Assembly (NCBI RefSeq): GCF_900113015.1
Contig: NZ_FONV01000026.1
Coordinates: 1-64,000, forward strand
DNA length: 64,000 nt
Origin: Actinoplanes philippinensis
Lineage (GTDB): Bacteria > Actinomycetota > Actinomycetes > Mycobacteriales > Micromonosporaceae
Reading direction: 5' to 3'
The notes under the pieces were generated by a model, which worked only from the letters and a program-made list of their open reading frames with translations, ran no database searches and was not told the origin of the DNA. Position 1 is the stretch's first letter. Each line of letters starts with the position of its first letter. Of this stretch, positions 1-7,305 are shown one piece after another. The position numbers were made by a program, and so were the translations under genes.

Positions 1-1
1 G

Positions 2-127
2 GCCGCCGGGCTGGCGGTGTCTGCCTGTGGAGCCGGCGTAAGACCTCAACGGGGGAACCTCCGTGCGGGGCAGCAGGCGATGAAGCAGGAAACCCGGCGG
101 ACGACCGCTGGAATCCCCGTCCATTAG
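2..127 (+). CDS. tnpB: TnpB C-terminus (partial, cut by window start)
   Basis: The frame open at the window edge gives 41 residues and a TAG stop. It contains AVSACGAGVRPQRGN and ends QAMKQETRRTTAGIPVH, the usual tail of IS200/IS605 (IS1341-type) TnpB proteins of actinomycetes. TnpB is an RNA-guided DNA nuclease encoded by these transposons; its catalytic and zinc-finger parts lie upstream of the window. The last codons overlap the hairpin that belongs to the omega-RNA and the transposon right end. Whether the gene is intact, and whether a TnpA partner exists, cannot be seen here. Confidence 0.8.
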   Translation, partial: AAGLAVSACGAGVRPQRGNLRAGQQAMKQETRRTTAGIPVH

Positions 128-152
128 GGCGGGGAGAAGTCAACTTCTCCCC
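115..152 (+). mobile_element. Right end of IS200/IS605-type element with hairpins
   Basis: A hairpin at 115-134 (CCCCGTCC, loop ATTA, GGGCGGGG, one G.U pair) overlaps the tnpB stop and is followed by AGAAGTCAAC, the usual layout of an IS1341-type right end and omega-RNA 3' part. By analogy the element ends near 141-144 and the adjoining bases would serve as the omega-RNA guide. A second inverted repeat (GGGGAGAAGT at 131-140, ACTTCTCCCC at 143-152) shares the G-run with the first, so the two folds exclude one another. The exact boundary is inferred. Confidence 0.6.
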
Positions 153-272
153 TACCGATCTTCAGGCCATAGTGGATGCTCACGGTTCGCCTGTCGATGG
201 GCCACCCGGGTCGCGTTCACCGAATCACCCGGCCGGTCCGCGTCGACAGGTTGACGGGCTATCCTCGGCCGC

Positions 273-971
273 ATGCCCAAGCGTCGCTGGATCATCGCCG
301 GGGTGGTGGCCGGCCTGCTCGGCCTGGCCGTCGGCGCGACGGCGGTGGCCGCCCCGTCGATCGCCGCGATCGCCTGCCCCCAGTGTTACGGCCTGTCCAG
401 CCTGGGCGACGGCGTCTACGCCGAGCGCGACGACGCGGCGTATCACCGGACCGTCGACGCGGCGGAGCAGCGGATCAGCGCCTTCTACGGCGAGCGGACC
501 TCGGACGCCCGGGTGCTCATCTGCGCCACCGCGGAGTGCTATCGGAGCATCGGCGGGGGCGGCGAGAAGGGGCAGGCGTTCGGCCGGTGGGCGCTGCGGC
601 TCTCGCCCGACGGCGCCAACGAGACCATCGCGACCCACGAGCTGGCCCACATCGAGCTGCACCAACGGCTCGGTTCGGAGTACGAGTCGGTGCCCGACTG
701 GTTCGACGAGGGTCTGGCCGTGCTGATCTCCGACGACCCCCGCTACCTGGACCCGGCGAACGGCGGCAACCGGTGCCGCGTCCCCTACGAGGAGGCGGCG
801 CCGATCGTCGACGCGGACTGGGCGACGTTCGGCGAGCCCGGGTCCGATCGCAAATATCTGCTGGCGGCGTGCGTGGTGAGCCACTGGGTGGACGAGCACG
901 GCGGAGCGGCCGGCGTCCTGATCATGATCAGCGACATGCGCTCCGGCAAGAGGTTCAGCGAACTCCAGTGA
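273..971 (+). CDS. Membrane-anchored or secreted metallopeptidase-like protein
   Basis: A 232-residue protein with a basic start and a hydrophobic segment (about residues 6-30), so exported or anchored. HELAH (122-126) followed by DEGLAVL (Glu about 146) has the HExxH...E order of gluzincin zinc peptidases. Cys residues at 35, 38, 84 and 89 could form disulfides outside the cell. The substrate is unknown and I cannot assign a named family. It stands alone: the upstream DNA is the transposon end, and the next gene is on the other strand. The start has no strong ribosome binding site. A short GC-rich hairpin (CCGCC GTAG GGCGG) follows the stop. Confidence 0.72.
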   Translation: MPKRRWIIAGVVAGLLGLAVGATAVAAPSIAAIACPQCYGLSSLGDGVYAERDDAAYHRTVDAAEQRISAFYGERTSDARVLICATAECYRSIGGGGEKGQAFGRWALRLSPDGANETIATHELAHIELHQRLGSEYESVPDWFDEGLAVLISDDPRYLDPANGGNRCRVPYEEAAPIVDADWATFGEPGSDRKYLLAACVVSHWVDEHGGAAGVLIMISDMRSGKRFSELQ

Positions 972-1226
972 CCGCCGTAGGGCGGCAGGGTTCAGGCGGC
1001 CGTCCCGGACGCGGCAAGGTGCGGTGAGGCGCTTTCGGGGTGCGGCCGGACAGAAGGCCGGCCATCCGGCTCGGCGGATGTGCCGGCGCGCGGACCGGCA
1101 ACCGGGCGTGATCAACCCGGCGGCACTGTTGCAAACTTGTGGCAACTGCAGCAGGATGTGCGGAGGAATGCCGACGAAAGGGCGTCCCGCCGCGATGATC
1201 CAGCAGCTGGGGCGCCCTTTCGACGG

Positions 1227-1856
1227 TCAGGCCCGGGCGTACTTCGGCACGTACTCCTGTCCGGAGATCTTGCCGATCGCCGCCATGATCGCCTCGGTGG
1301 CCGCGCGCCGCTCCCGGGCGTTCTCCGGGTCGCTCGCGATCGCCGCGAGCTGCACCGGCTTGCCGAAGACGACGCGCACCCGGGCCGGCCGCGGGATGAC
1401 CGAGCCGGGCGGCAGCACCCGGTCGGTGCCGAACATCGCCACCGGCACCACCGGCGCCCCCGACTTCAGCGCCAGCCAGGCCACCCCGGTCCGCCCCCGG
1501 TAGAGCCGCCCGTCCGGCGAGCGGGTGCCCTCCGGGTAGATCGCGAAGGCGTTGCCCTGGCGCAGCACGTCGAGACAGGTGTCCAGCGACGCGACAGCGG
1601 CCCGCTTGTCGTCACGGTCGACAGCGACCTGTCCGTCACGCGACATGAACCAGGAGACGAACCGCCCGAACGGCCCGCGCCCGGTGAAGTACTCGGCTTT
1701 CGCCATGAAGGTGACGTGCCGTGCCACCGCCATCGGCAGGAACGTCGAGTCCGTGATGGAGAGGTGGTTCGACGCCAGCAGCACCGGGCCGTCGGCCGGC
1801 ACGTGCTCGGCCCCTTCCACCCGCAATCGGACGACCCTCTTGACCAGTTCGTACAC
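1227..1856 (-). CDS. 1-acylglycerol-3-phosphate O-acyltransferase family protein
   Basis: PlsC-type acyltransferase, predicted to acylate lysophosphatidic acid or a similar acceptor at the membrane. NHLSITD carries the catalytic NHx4D box (His about 31), and YPEGTRSPDG is the later phosphate-binding EGTR box. I chose the GTG at 1856 because GAGAGG sits a few bases upstream and the homologous part begins there; a longer frame to 1937 adds 27 residues that do not look protein-like. The length (209 aa) fits the family. It is the last gene of a leftward run of five genes from the permease at 6211. A link to the decarboxylase genes is not evident. Confidence 0.85.
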   Translation of the reverse strand: MYELVKRVVRLRVEGAEHVPADGPVLLASNHLSITDSTFLPMAVARHVTFMAKAEYFTGRGPFGRFVSWFMSRDGQVAVDRDDKRAAVASLDTCLDVLRQGNAFAIYPEGTRSPDGRLYRGRTGVAWLALKSGAPVVPVAMFGTDRVLPPGSVIPRPARVRVVFGKPVQLAAIASDPENARERRAATEAIMAAIGKISGQEYVPKYARA

Positions 1857-1940
1857 GTCCGCCCTCTCGATGAGCCCCGCTGACCCATGCCATTCTCGTC
1901 GGCTCGGACAACCATGCGGGGTCGTACGCCTTACCAACTC

Positions 1941-2474
1941 CTACACGCCACCGATGGCCTGGGTGATCGCCTGGATGAGGTGCGTGGCGACGACCGGCCG
2001 GTCGGTCTCGACGACGATGGTCGGGCCGATGTCGAGCGGCCGTGCCTCGGCGGCCCAGCGCGGCCAGTCCTCGGCGAGCCGCCGGTCGTCCTCGTGGACG
2101 GTGTGCCGGCCGCGCGCCCGGTAGCGTTCGACGGCCACCCCGGGCGGCACCGAGCACCAGATCTCGACAGTGCTGACCGCCCCCGAGCGGGCCACGCCCT
2201 CGGCGACGAACCCCAGGTCACGCGGGCGGAACCACCAGCTCTCCAGGATCACCACGCCCGGTGTGGCGGCCGCCAGCTCCCACATCACCTGCGAGGCGAC
2301 CGGCCCGAGAGCGCCCGGCGGGACACCGGGCACGGCGGCGGCCATCGCCTCCTTCAGGGCGTCCTTGCCGATCAGGGGTACGCGTAACGCGGGCGCGAGC
2401 CGTCCGGCGAGGGTGCTCTTGCCCGACCCGGGAAGCCCGTTGATCAGAATCAGCCGCTGCGCCACAGACTGCAT
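1941..2474 (-). CDS. P-loop ATP/GTP-binding kinase-like protein
   Basis: A 177-residue AAA_33 / zeta-toxin-like P-loop protein. LILINGLPGSGKST at the N-terminus is a Walker A motif, and the compact size resembles small nucleoside, gluconate or antibiotic phosphotransferase kinases. The Arg-rich stretch RYRARGRHTVHEDDRR probably forms the lid. The substrate is unknown. It begins 31 bp after the PLP decarboxylase stop on the same strand and precedes the acyltransferase, so it is probably co-transcribed. No antitoxin-like partner is next to it, which argues against a toxin. Confidence 0.75.
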   Translation of the reverse strand: MQSVAQRLILINGLPGSGKSTLAGRLAPALRVPLIGKDALKEAMAAAVPGVPPGALGPVASQVMWELAAATPGVVILESWWFRPRDLGFVAEGVARSGAVSTVEIWCSVPPGVAVERYRARGRHTVHEDDRRLAEDWPRWAAEARPLDIGPTIVVETDRPVVATHLIQAITQAIGGV

Positions 2475-2505
2475 GCTGTCACCCGGGTGCTCGCCCCGGC
2501 ACTCG

Positions 2506-3780
2506 TCACGCGGACAGGATCCGGTCCTCCCCCGCCTCGAGGCCCCGCCAGACCGGCCGGCTGCGGCACTCGGCCATCACCGCCCAGCGGGCGACGACAC
2601 GCCCCAGGTCGGCGACGAACTCGTCGACGACCTCCTTGGTCACCCCGGGCATGCAGATGATGTGGCAGAAGTCGCCGTCGGTGGACAGCACCCAGCCGAA
2701 CTCGGCGGTCAGGGCCGCCGGCGGGGTCTGCAGCACGACGGTGAACGCGTCCGGGTGACGGTAGACCGGCCAGCCGAGCGCGCTGATCCGCTCCACGGCG
2801 TACGCGGCGATCCGCCGGGCCCGCAGCGCCCGCGCCTGGTGGCCGTTGCGGCCGTAGGTGGCGATCGCCGTCCACAACAGGGCCGCCGCCTGCCCGCAGC
2901 GCGAGCCGAGGACCGTGCTGTCCAGGGTGGCGGTGTAGTTGATGTGCTCGCCCCGCTCCACCCGGACGCTGTCGCGCATCACCACCACACCGCACGGGAT
3001 CGGCGTGCCCAGGAACTTGTGCCCGGAGATGGCGATGCTGTCGATCGGGCTGCCGGCGCCCAGTCCGAGCATCCCGTCGAGGGCGAGCGGGATGCCCGAC
3101 AGCGCGGCGTCGACGTGCACGTGGCGGCGGGTCACGCCGTACTCGTCGAGGATCGTCTCGATCCGGTCCGGCTGGTCGACGGCCTCCCACAGGGTGGTGC
3201 CGGCGGTGGCGACCACGATCGCGGGACGGCCGCTGTGCCGGGCCACCAGCTGCTCGAAGTGGCCGTAGTCCATCTCCCCGTACCAGCTGTCGCGAACCAT
3301 GGCGACGTCGTGCGGGTGGATGCCGAGCAGCCCGGCGGTCTTGCGGATCGAGTAGTGGCTGGCGTGGGTCAGGTAGAGCACCGCGTCCGGGTAGCGGTCA
3401 CGGGCCACCCGGAGCGCGGCGATGTTGCTCTCGGTGCCGCCGGAGGTCACATACCCCCAGCGGTCGTTCTGCGGCAGCCCGACGACGTCGGCGAACCACC
3501 GGATGACCTCGACCTCCAGCGCGTTGGTGTGCGCGGCGCCGGACGGGGCCGTGCCGGGGTCGCCGACGTTGTTGAAGAGGCGGGTGAACAGCCCGAGGGT
3601 GCGGCTCCAGTCGATGTCGGTGGCCGCCGGGAACCCGATGGTCCGGCGCTGGGCCTGGGCGGCGCGGGCGACCATCATGGTCAGCACCGCGTCGATGTCG
3701 ATCAGGCCGGGGGCCCGGTCCAGTCGCAGGGCCTCGGACCAGTCCCCCGGCCATATCGCAGGCGCGTCCACCGCATTCAC
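2506..3780 (-). CDS. PLP-dependent group II decarboxylase, histidine decarboxylase-like
   Basis: Decarboxylates an L-amino acid, most likely histidine or serine, to the amine using pyridoxal phosphate. The family signatures are the GYVTSGGTESNI phosphate/cofactor loop (109-120), SHYS with the ring-stacking His (about 142), HVDAALSG (Asp about 224) and SGHKF with the Schiff-base Lys255. Length (424 aa) is slightly above bacterial PLP-dependent Hdc. The GTG start overlaps the stop of the preceding 314-residue gene by GTGA, so translation is probably coupled. An APC permease leads the operon, as in amino acid/amine exchange systems. Substrate is inference from motif similarity. Confidence 0.82.
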   Translation of the reverse strand: MNAVDAPAIWPGDWSEALRLDRAPGLIDIDAVLTMMVARAAQAQRRTIGFPAATDIDWSRTLGLFTRLFNNVGDPGTAPSGAAHTNALEVEVIRWFADVVGLPQNDRWGYVTSGGTESNIAALRVARDRYPDAVLYLTHASHYSIRKTAGLLGIHPHDVAMVRDSWYGEMDYGHFEQLVARHSGRPAIVVATAGTTLWEAVDQPDRIETILDEYGVTRRHVHVDAALSGIPLALDGMLGLGAGSPIDSIAISGHKFLGTPIPCGVVVMRDSVRVERGEHINYTATLDSTVLGSRCGQAAALLWTAIATYGRNGHQARALRARRIAAYAVERISALGWPVYRHPDAFTVVLQTPPAALTAEFGWVLSTDGDFCHIICMPGVTKEVVDEFVADLGRVVARWAVMAECRSRPVWRGLEAGEDRILSA

Positions 3781-4721
3781 CAGACCTGACCGCTTGGGTT
3801 CAGGTGGCCGGCCAGTGTCCGGGCCAGCTCCTGGAACGCCGGCCAGGCCTGGCGCAGCTGCGCGCCGAGCTTCTCCGGCACGTTCTGGGTGGTGGAGTAG
3901 ACCTGGGTCGCGTCGAGCGGGTTGTTGCAGACCAGGTCGTTGCCCCGGCCCCGGCGGTTGTCGTCACGGACCACCCGGATCTCCGAGCCGTCGACGAGCA
4001 GCGCCGCCCCCTCCCCGGGGACGTAACTCATCGCCTGGAGGCTGCTGATGCCCGAGCTGAGCAGGACCGGCACCACGTCGTACCACTGCCGGCTCTCGGT
4101 GTTGAGGGTCTCCATGCCGATCCCGACGTAGCGGGTCGGCGTCGACGGGCGCTGTATGTCGCCGACGTTGACCATCAGGTAGTCGGGGTCACGCGGGTCC
4201 CACACGCGGCCGGCCTTCTCGTGCTGGGCGATGAAGGTCTCGGCGGTGGCGTTCAGACCGGTCAGGAACGCGACCAGGTTGTCGTACTCGGGGCCGGCGT
4301 AACCCCAGCGGGAGGCGCTGAGCACCTGGTAGCCCAGGTGCTGGGTGGGCGCCTCGGTGACGAAGAACAGGGTCACGCCGTGCGGGGCCAGCGGCTGGTC
4401 CCGGGAGTGCAGCCGCTCCAGCGCCCGGGTGACGTGGATGGCATTGATCCCGCGCAGGCTGGTGCCGGCGCTGTGCCGCAGGTACGCCCAGCGCCGGTCC
4501 TCCTGGGTGGGACCGCCCTGCGGCTGCCACTGCGGGGGCGGCGGCGGTGGGGCGGCGTGCTGGTGCCACGACGGCTGCTGCGGGTAGGCGGGCTGCTGCG
4601 GGTACTGCTGCGGCGGGTACTGCTGGGACTGCTGCGGCGAGACGGGCGGCCCCCAGGGCGGGGTCGGGGAGCCGTCGTCCCAGGAGGGCTGAGCATGTCG
4701 GCCGGGGACGTTGTACGACAT
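3777..4721 (-). CDS. Unknown protein with Pro/Gln-rich N-terminus
   Basis: I do not recognise the family. The 314 residues split into a disordered N-terminal third (about 1-95) rich in Pro and Gln, with PQQ/YPQQP repeats and a proline run, and a folded C-terminal domain (about 98-314) with no membrane segment or signal peptide. The domain has conserved-looking aromatic and charged stretches such as HLGYQVLSASRWGYAG and MVNVGDIQRP but no catalytic motif I can name. The ATG at 4721 lies 26 bp after the permease stop, and the TGA overlaps the GTG of the decarboxylase, so it is tightly placed between the two. That suggests a role with amine formation or transport, such as a scaffold or regulator; this is inference. 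Confidence 0.75.
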   Translation of the reverse strand: MSYNVPGRHAQPSWDDGSPTPPWGPPVSPQQSQQYPPQQYPQQPAYPQQPSWHQHAAPPPPPPQWQPQGGPTQEDRRWAYLRHSAGTSLRGINAIHVTRALERLHSRDQPLAPHGVTLFFVTEAPTQHLGYQVLSASRWGYAGPEYDNLVAFLTGLNATAETFIAQHEKAGRVWDPRDPDYLMVNVGDIQRPSTPTRYVGIGMETLNTESRQWYDVVPVLLSSGISSLQAMSYVPGEGAALLVDGSEIRVVRDDNRRGRGNDLVCNNPLDATQVYSTTQNVPEKLGAQLRQAWPAFQELARTLAGHLNPSGQVW

Positions 4722-4747
4722 GGGATCTCGGTTTCCCTTCGCGGGGC

Positions 4748-6211
4748 TCAGAGGTCGATGCGGTCGGGAACCGCGTACACGCTGGGCACGCCGTGGCTGA
4801 TGCCCTCGTAGACCTGTGGCCGGGAGCGGCGCAGGCTGATCGCCCGCCACACGCCGGCGAGCGCGGCGACGACGAGCAGGGCGGGCAGGGCGTACGGAGC
4901 CAGTGAGCCGGGCTCGGCGCCGACCAGGACGTCGAGCTGAAGGAGCATGGTGACCAGGATGGCGATGCCGAAGGCCAGTCCGAACAGGGGCGCGACCGTG
5001 GTGGCCCAGCCGCTCTCGCCCGAGTCGCTGTTGCGGGCGAAGTAGCGCAGCGCGGCCGCCGCCGAGACGATCAGCAGGGCGAGCAGGCCCATCGCGCCGA
5101 CGGTGCTGGCCCAGCCGAACAGGGTGGTCTGCGGGTCGGCGCCGGAGATCGCCCATCCCAGCACCACCAGGGCGGCGAGCGCGTTCTGGGCGCGGCTCGC
5201 GCCGACCGGGGCGTCGGCCGCGGTGCCGGCGCCGGTGCGGTACAGGAACTGGTGCAGGACCTGCTCCCGGCTCATCGCGAACGCGTACCGGTTGATGATG
5301 TTGTGGAAGCTGATCAGCGAGGTGAGGATCGCCAGGACCAGGACGATCACACCGAGGATGCCGAACACCGGGTGCACGCGGTCGGACAGCAGCGTCACCG
5401 GCAGGTTGTCGTCGGCCTTGGCGGCGGCGGCCACCTCGCCGGAGCCGGTCGCGGCCTGCATCGCCCAGGCCGCCGCGGTGTAGACGCCGATCAGGCTGAG
5501 CGCACAGATCATCATGCCGCGGCTGATCGCCCGGCCACGCCGGCCCTCGCCGCTGTCCTCCTCCTCGATGAAGGCGGCCATGCCCTCCGGGCCGGTGTAG
5601 GCGGCCAGGGTGAGGGCGACGGCGAGGCCGAGACCGGGGACGCTCAGGCCGGCCGGGTCGAAGGCGGCGACCGGGATGCCGTGCTGCGCGTCGACGAACC
5701 CGACGATGACGAACAGGCCGACCACCACCAGCGACGCGACCAGCACGCCCATCACGATCTGGGTGGAGAGCACGATGCGGCGGGTGCCGAGGACCGACAC
5801 GACGCCGATCGCCAGCGCCGCGAACAGCCACCACGCGTCGAGGCCGGTGATCCCGGACATGATCGCGCCGAACAGTCCGTAGAGGCTGATCTGGAGAGCG
5901 TTGTAGGCGAGCAGGGCGACGAAGCCGGCCGCGACACCGCTCGTCGCGCCGAGCCCGCGGGCGGCGATGGCGTAGTAGGGGGCCGAGTGCGGCACGGCGC
6001 GGACCATCGCGGCATAGCCGACCAGGAGCAGCGTGACCACGGCGCCGACGAGGACGAACAGCAGCGGGAGCGCGGTCACCGCGGAACCGGCGTAGGTCGC
6101 GACGATACCGCCGACGAGAACGACCATGGGGGCGGACGTGGTGGCGCCCAGTGCCCAGGCAGCGCGCGCGGTGACCGTACGGCGGGCCATGGCCGCGGCT
6201 ACTGTAGCCAT
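4748..6211 (-). CDS. APC-superfamily amino acid permease
   Basis: A 487-residue membrane protein with about 12 hydrophobic segments and a short charged C-tail, typical of APC amino acid-polyamine-organocation transporters. GATTSAPMVVLVGG near the start and YTGPEGMAAF in the middle match the substrate-binding unwound helices of the family. It leads a leftward operon with the Pro/Gln-rich protein and the PLP decarboxylase, so it probably imports the amino acid or exchanges it for the amine. The start follows an AAGGAG-like site (reading leftward, near 6217-6237). A perfect palindrome at 6322-6335 lies about 110 bp upstream. Confidence 0.88.
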   Translation of the reverse strand: MATVAAAMARRTVTARAAWALGATTSAPMVVLVGGIVATYAGSAVTALPLLFVLVGAVVTLLLVGYAAMVRAVPHSAPYYAIAARGLGATSGVAAGFVALLAYNALQISLYGLFGAIMSGITGLDAWWLFAALAIGVVSVLGTRRIVLSTQIVMGVLVASLVVVGLFVIVGFVDAQHGIPVAAFDPAGLSVPGLGLAVALTLAAYTGPEGMAAFIEEEDSGEGRRGRAISRGMMICALSLIGVYTAAAWAMQAATGSGEVAAAAKADDNLPVTLLSDRVHPVFGILGVIVLVLAILTSLISFHNIINRYAFAMSREQVLHQFLYRTGAGTAADAPVGASRAQNALAALVVLGWAISGADPQTTLFGWASTVGAMGLLALLIVSAAAALRYFARNSDSGESGWATTVAPLFGLAFGIAILVTMLLQLDVLVGAEPGSLAPYALPALLVVAALAGVWRAISLRRSRPQVYEGISHGVPSVYAVPDRIDL

Positions 6212-6665
6212 GATTATCTATCTCCTTGAGGGGGAAGGAGTCAGCAGGAGAGATGTCCGATGTGGACGAAGCCAGAAGAGTAGTTGGTCCCTATCGGTCT
6301 CCTTCGCCAGGGTCGTGCCCACAGTTGATCAACTGAGCCGGAAGAACCTTACGCGGTGAAGAACGGGTATGGCTATCAGTGACGTTCAATGCACTCCATG
6401 CACCGCAATCACCTTCGGTGACCGTCTTCCGGCGCAACCGCGCAGCCAGCGGCGATCCCGTTCGCACACACGTCGGATCGCCGGAGAATTCAGGCGCGTC
6501 ACCGCCCGCCGGGAAATGGAATCCGTCGACGGCGTCGGGCCGCGCGAAGGAAACCGATCTTCAGCGCTGAACCATTCCTCCACCACAGACGGTGACATCA
6601 CAGGGGGATCACAGCGCATAGGATTCCCGGCACCTGATCCGACGAATGGGAAACGGGGGCGGCCG
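6212..6665. other. 454-bp divergent intergenic region
   Basis: No convincing gene. Base composition is less GC-rich than around it and codon bias is absent in every frame. It must hold the promoter of the leftward permease operon and any promoter of the rightward MBL remnant. The only clear signal is the 14-bp palindrome listed separately. Confidence 0.6.
6322..6335. promoter_or_regulatory. Perfect 14-bp palindrome, candidate operator
   Basis: CAGTTGATCAACTG is a perfect palindrome in the gap upstream of the permease operon. TTGATCAA cores of this kind are common in dimeric repressor sites (MarR/GntR-like). No regulator gene is adjacent, so the binding protein is unknown. Confidence 0.35.
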
Positions 6666-7137
6666 ATGCGGGTCCACCACCTCAACTGCGGCACCATGCG
6701 GCCCGCGCTGACGCCCGGCGGGCTGGTCTGCCACGTGCTGCTCGTCGAGACCGGCGACGGCCTGCTGCTCGTCGACTCGGGGTTCGGTCTGCGCGACGCC
6801 GCCGATCCGGCACGCCGCATCGGCGGCGCGCGCCACCTCATCCGGCCGGTCCTCGACGCCTCCGAGACCGCGTCACGGCAGGTGCGGCGTCTGGGTCACG
6901 ACCCCGCGGCGGTACGGGACATCGTGCTCACCCACGGCGACGCCGACCACACGGGCGGCCTGGCCGACTTCCCGCACGCCCGGGTCCACCTGACCGCCGC
7001 CGAGTCGGACGCCGTGCAGCGCACTGGTCCGCGCCAACCACGCCCGTCTGGCCGAGCTGTGGGCGTCGGCCGACCCGTCGCTGACCATCGTCAACGCCCA
7101 CGACCCGGAGCTGCTGCGCCGCGCCCGCGCACGCTGA
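6666..7137 (+). pseudogene. MBL-fold hydrolase remnant with internal deletion
   Basis: The ATG at 6666 opens a metallo-beta-lactamase-fold protein: VCHVLLVETGDGLLLVDSG, then LTHGDADHTGGL, the zinc box in HxDxDH form. After about 120 residues (near 7025) this frame loses coding character. From 7024 the next frame reads LVRANHARLAELW to NAHDPELLRRARAR and a TGA at 7137, which looks like the normal C-terminus of the same family. Relative to intact members (about 250-280 aa) roughly 100 central residues are missing and the halves are out of frame. This is best explained by a deletion, so the product should be inactive. A sequencing error alone would not restore the middle. Confidence 0.7.
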
Positions 7138-7254
7138 CCCCGGGAACCGCTCCGCCACCCGCCCGCACACCGGCCCCGGAAACGGCTTCGCGCACCCGCA
7201 CACCGACCCCGGCAACTGCTTCGCCGCGCCCGCGCACCTCGACCCCCGGAAACG
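7138..7254 (+). repeat. Degenerate 33-36 bp tandem repeat, about 3.3 copies
   Basis: Units start near 7138, 7174, 7207 and 7243, each beginning CCCCGG-AA and ending in a CCCGC-CACC-like stretch. They lie directly after the MBL remnant and before the terminator. No coding potential was seen. Confidence 0.55.
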
Positions 7255-7257
7255 GGA

Positions 7258-7289
7258 GAGCCCGGCCCGCCGGAAGGCGGGCCGGGCTC
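7258..7289. terminator. Strong GC hairpin, probably a bidirectional terminator
   Basis: GAGCCCGGCCCGCC (7258-7271), loop GGAA, and the perfect 14-bp complement (7276-7289). It lies between the 3' ends of the rightward MBL remnant and the leftward lipoprotein gene (stop at 7306). There is no U-run, as is usual in actinomycetes. Confidence 0.8.
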
Positions 7290-7305
7290 TGCCGGATGTG
7301 GAACG

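Noticed and set aside
1941..2474. Zeta-toxin of a toxin-antitoxin pair
   Set aside because: The P-loop fits, but no antitoxin gene is adjacent and the gene lies in a metabolic operon.
2170..3789. 539-codon rightward frame
   Set aside because: Antisense to the PLP decarboxylase and kinase genes; the translation is Arg/Pro/Gly-rich shadow.
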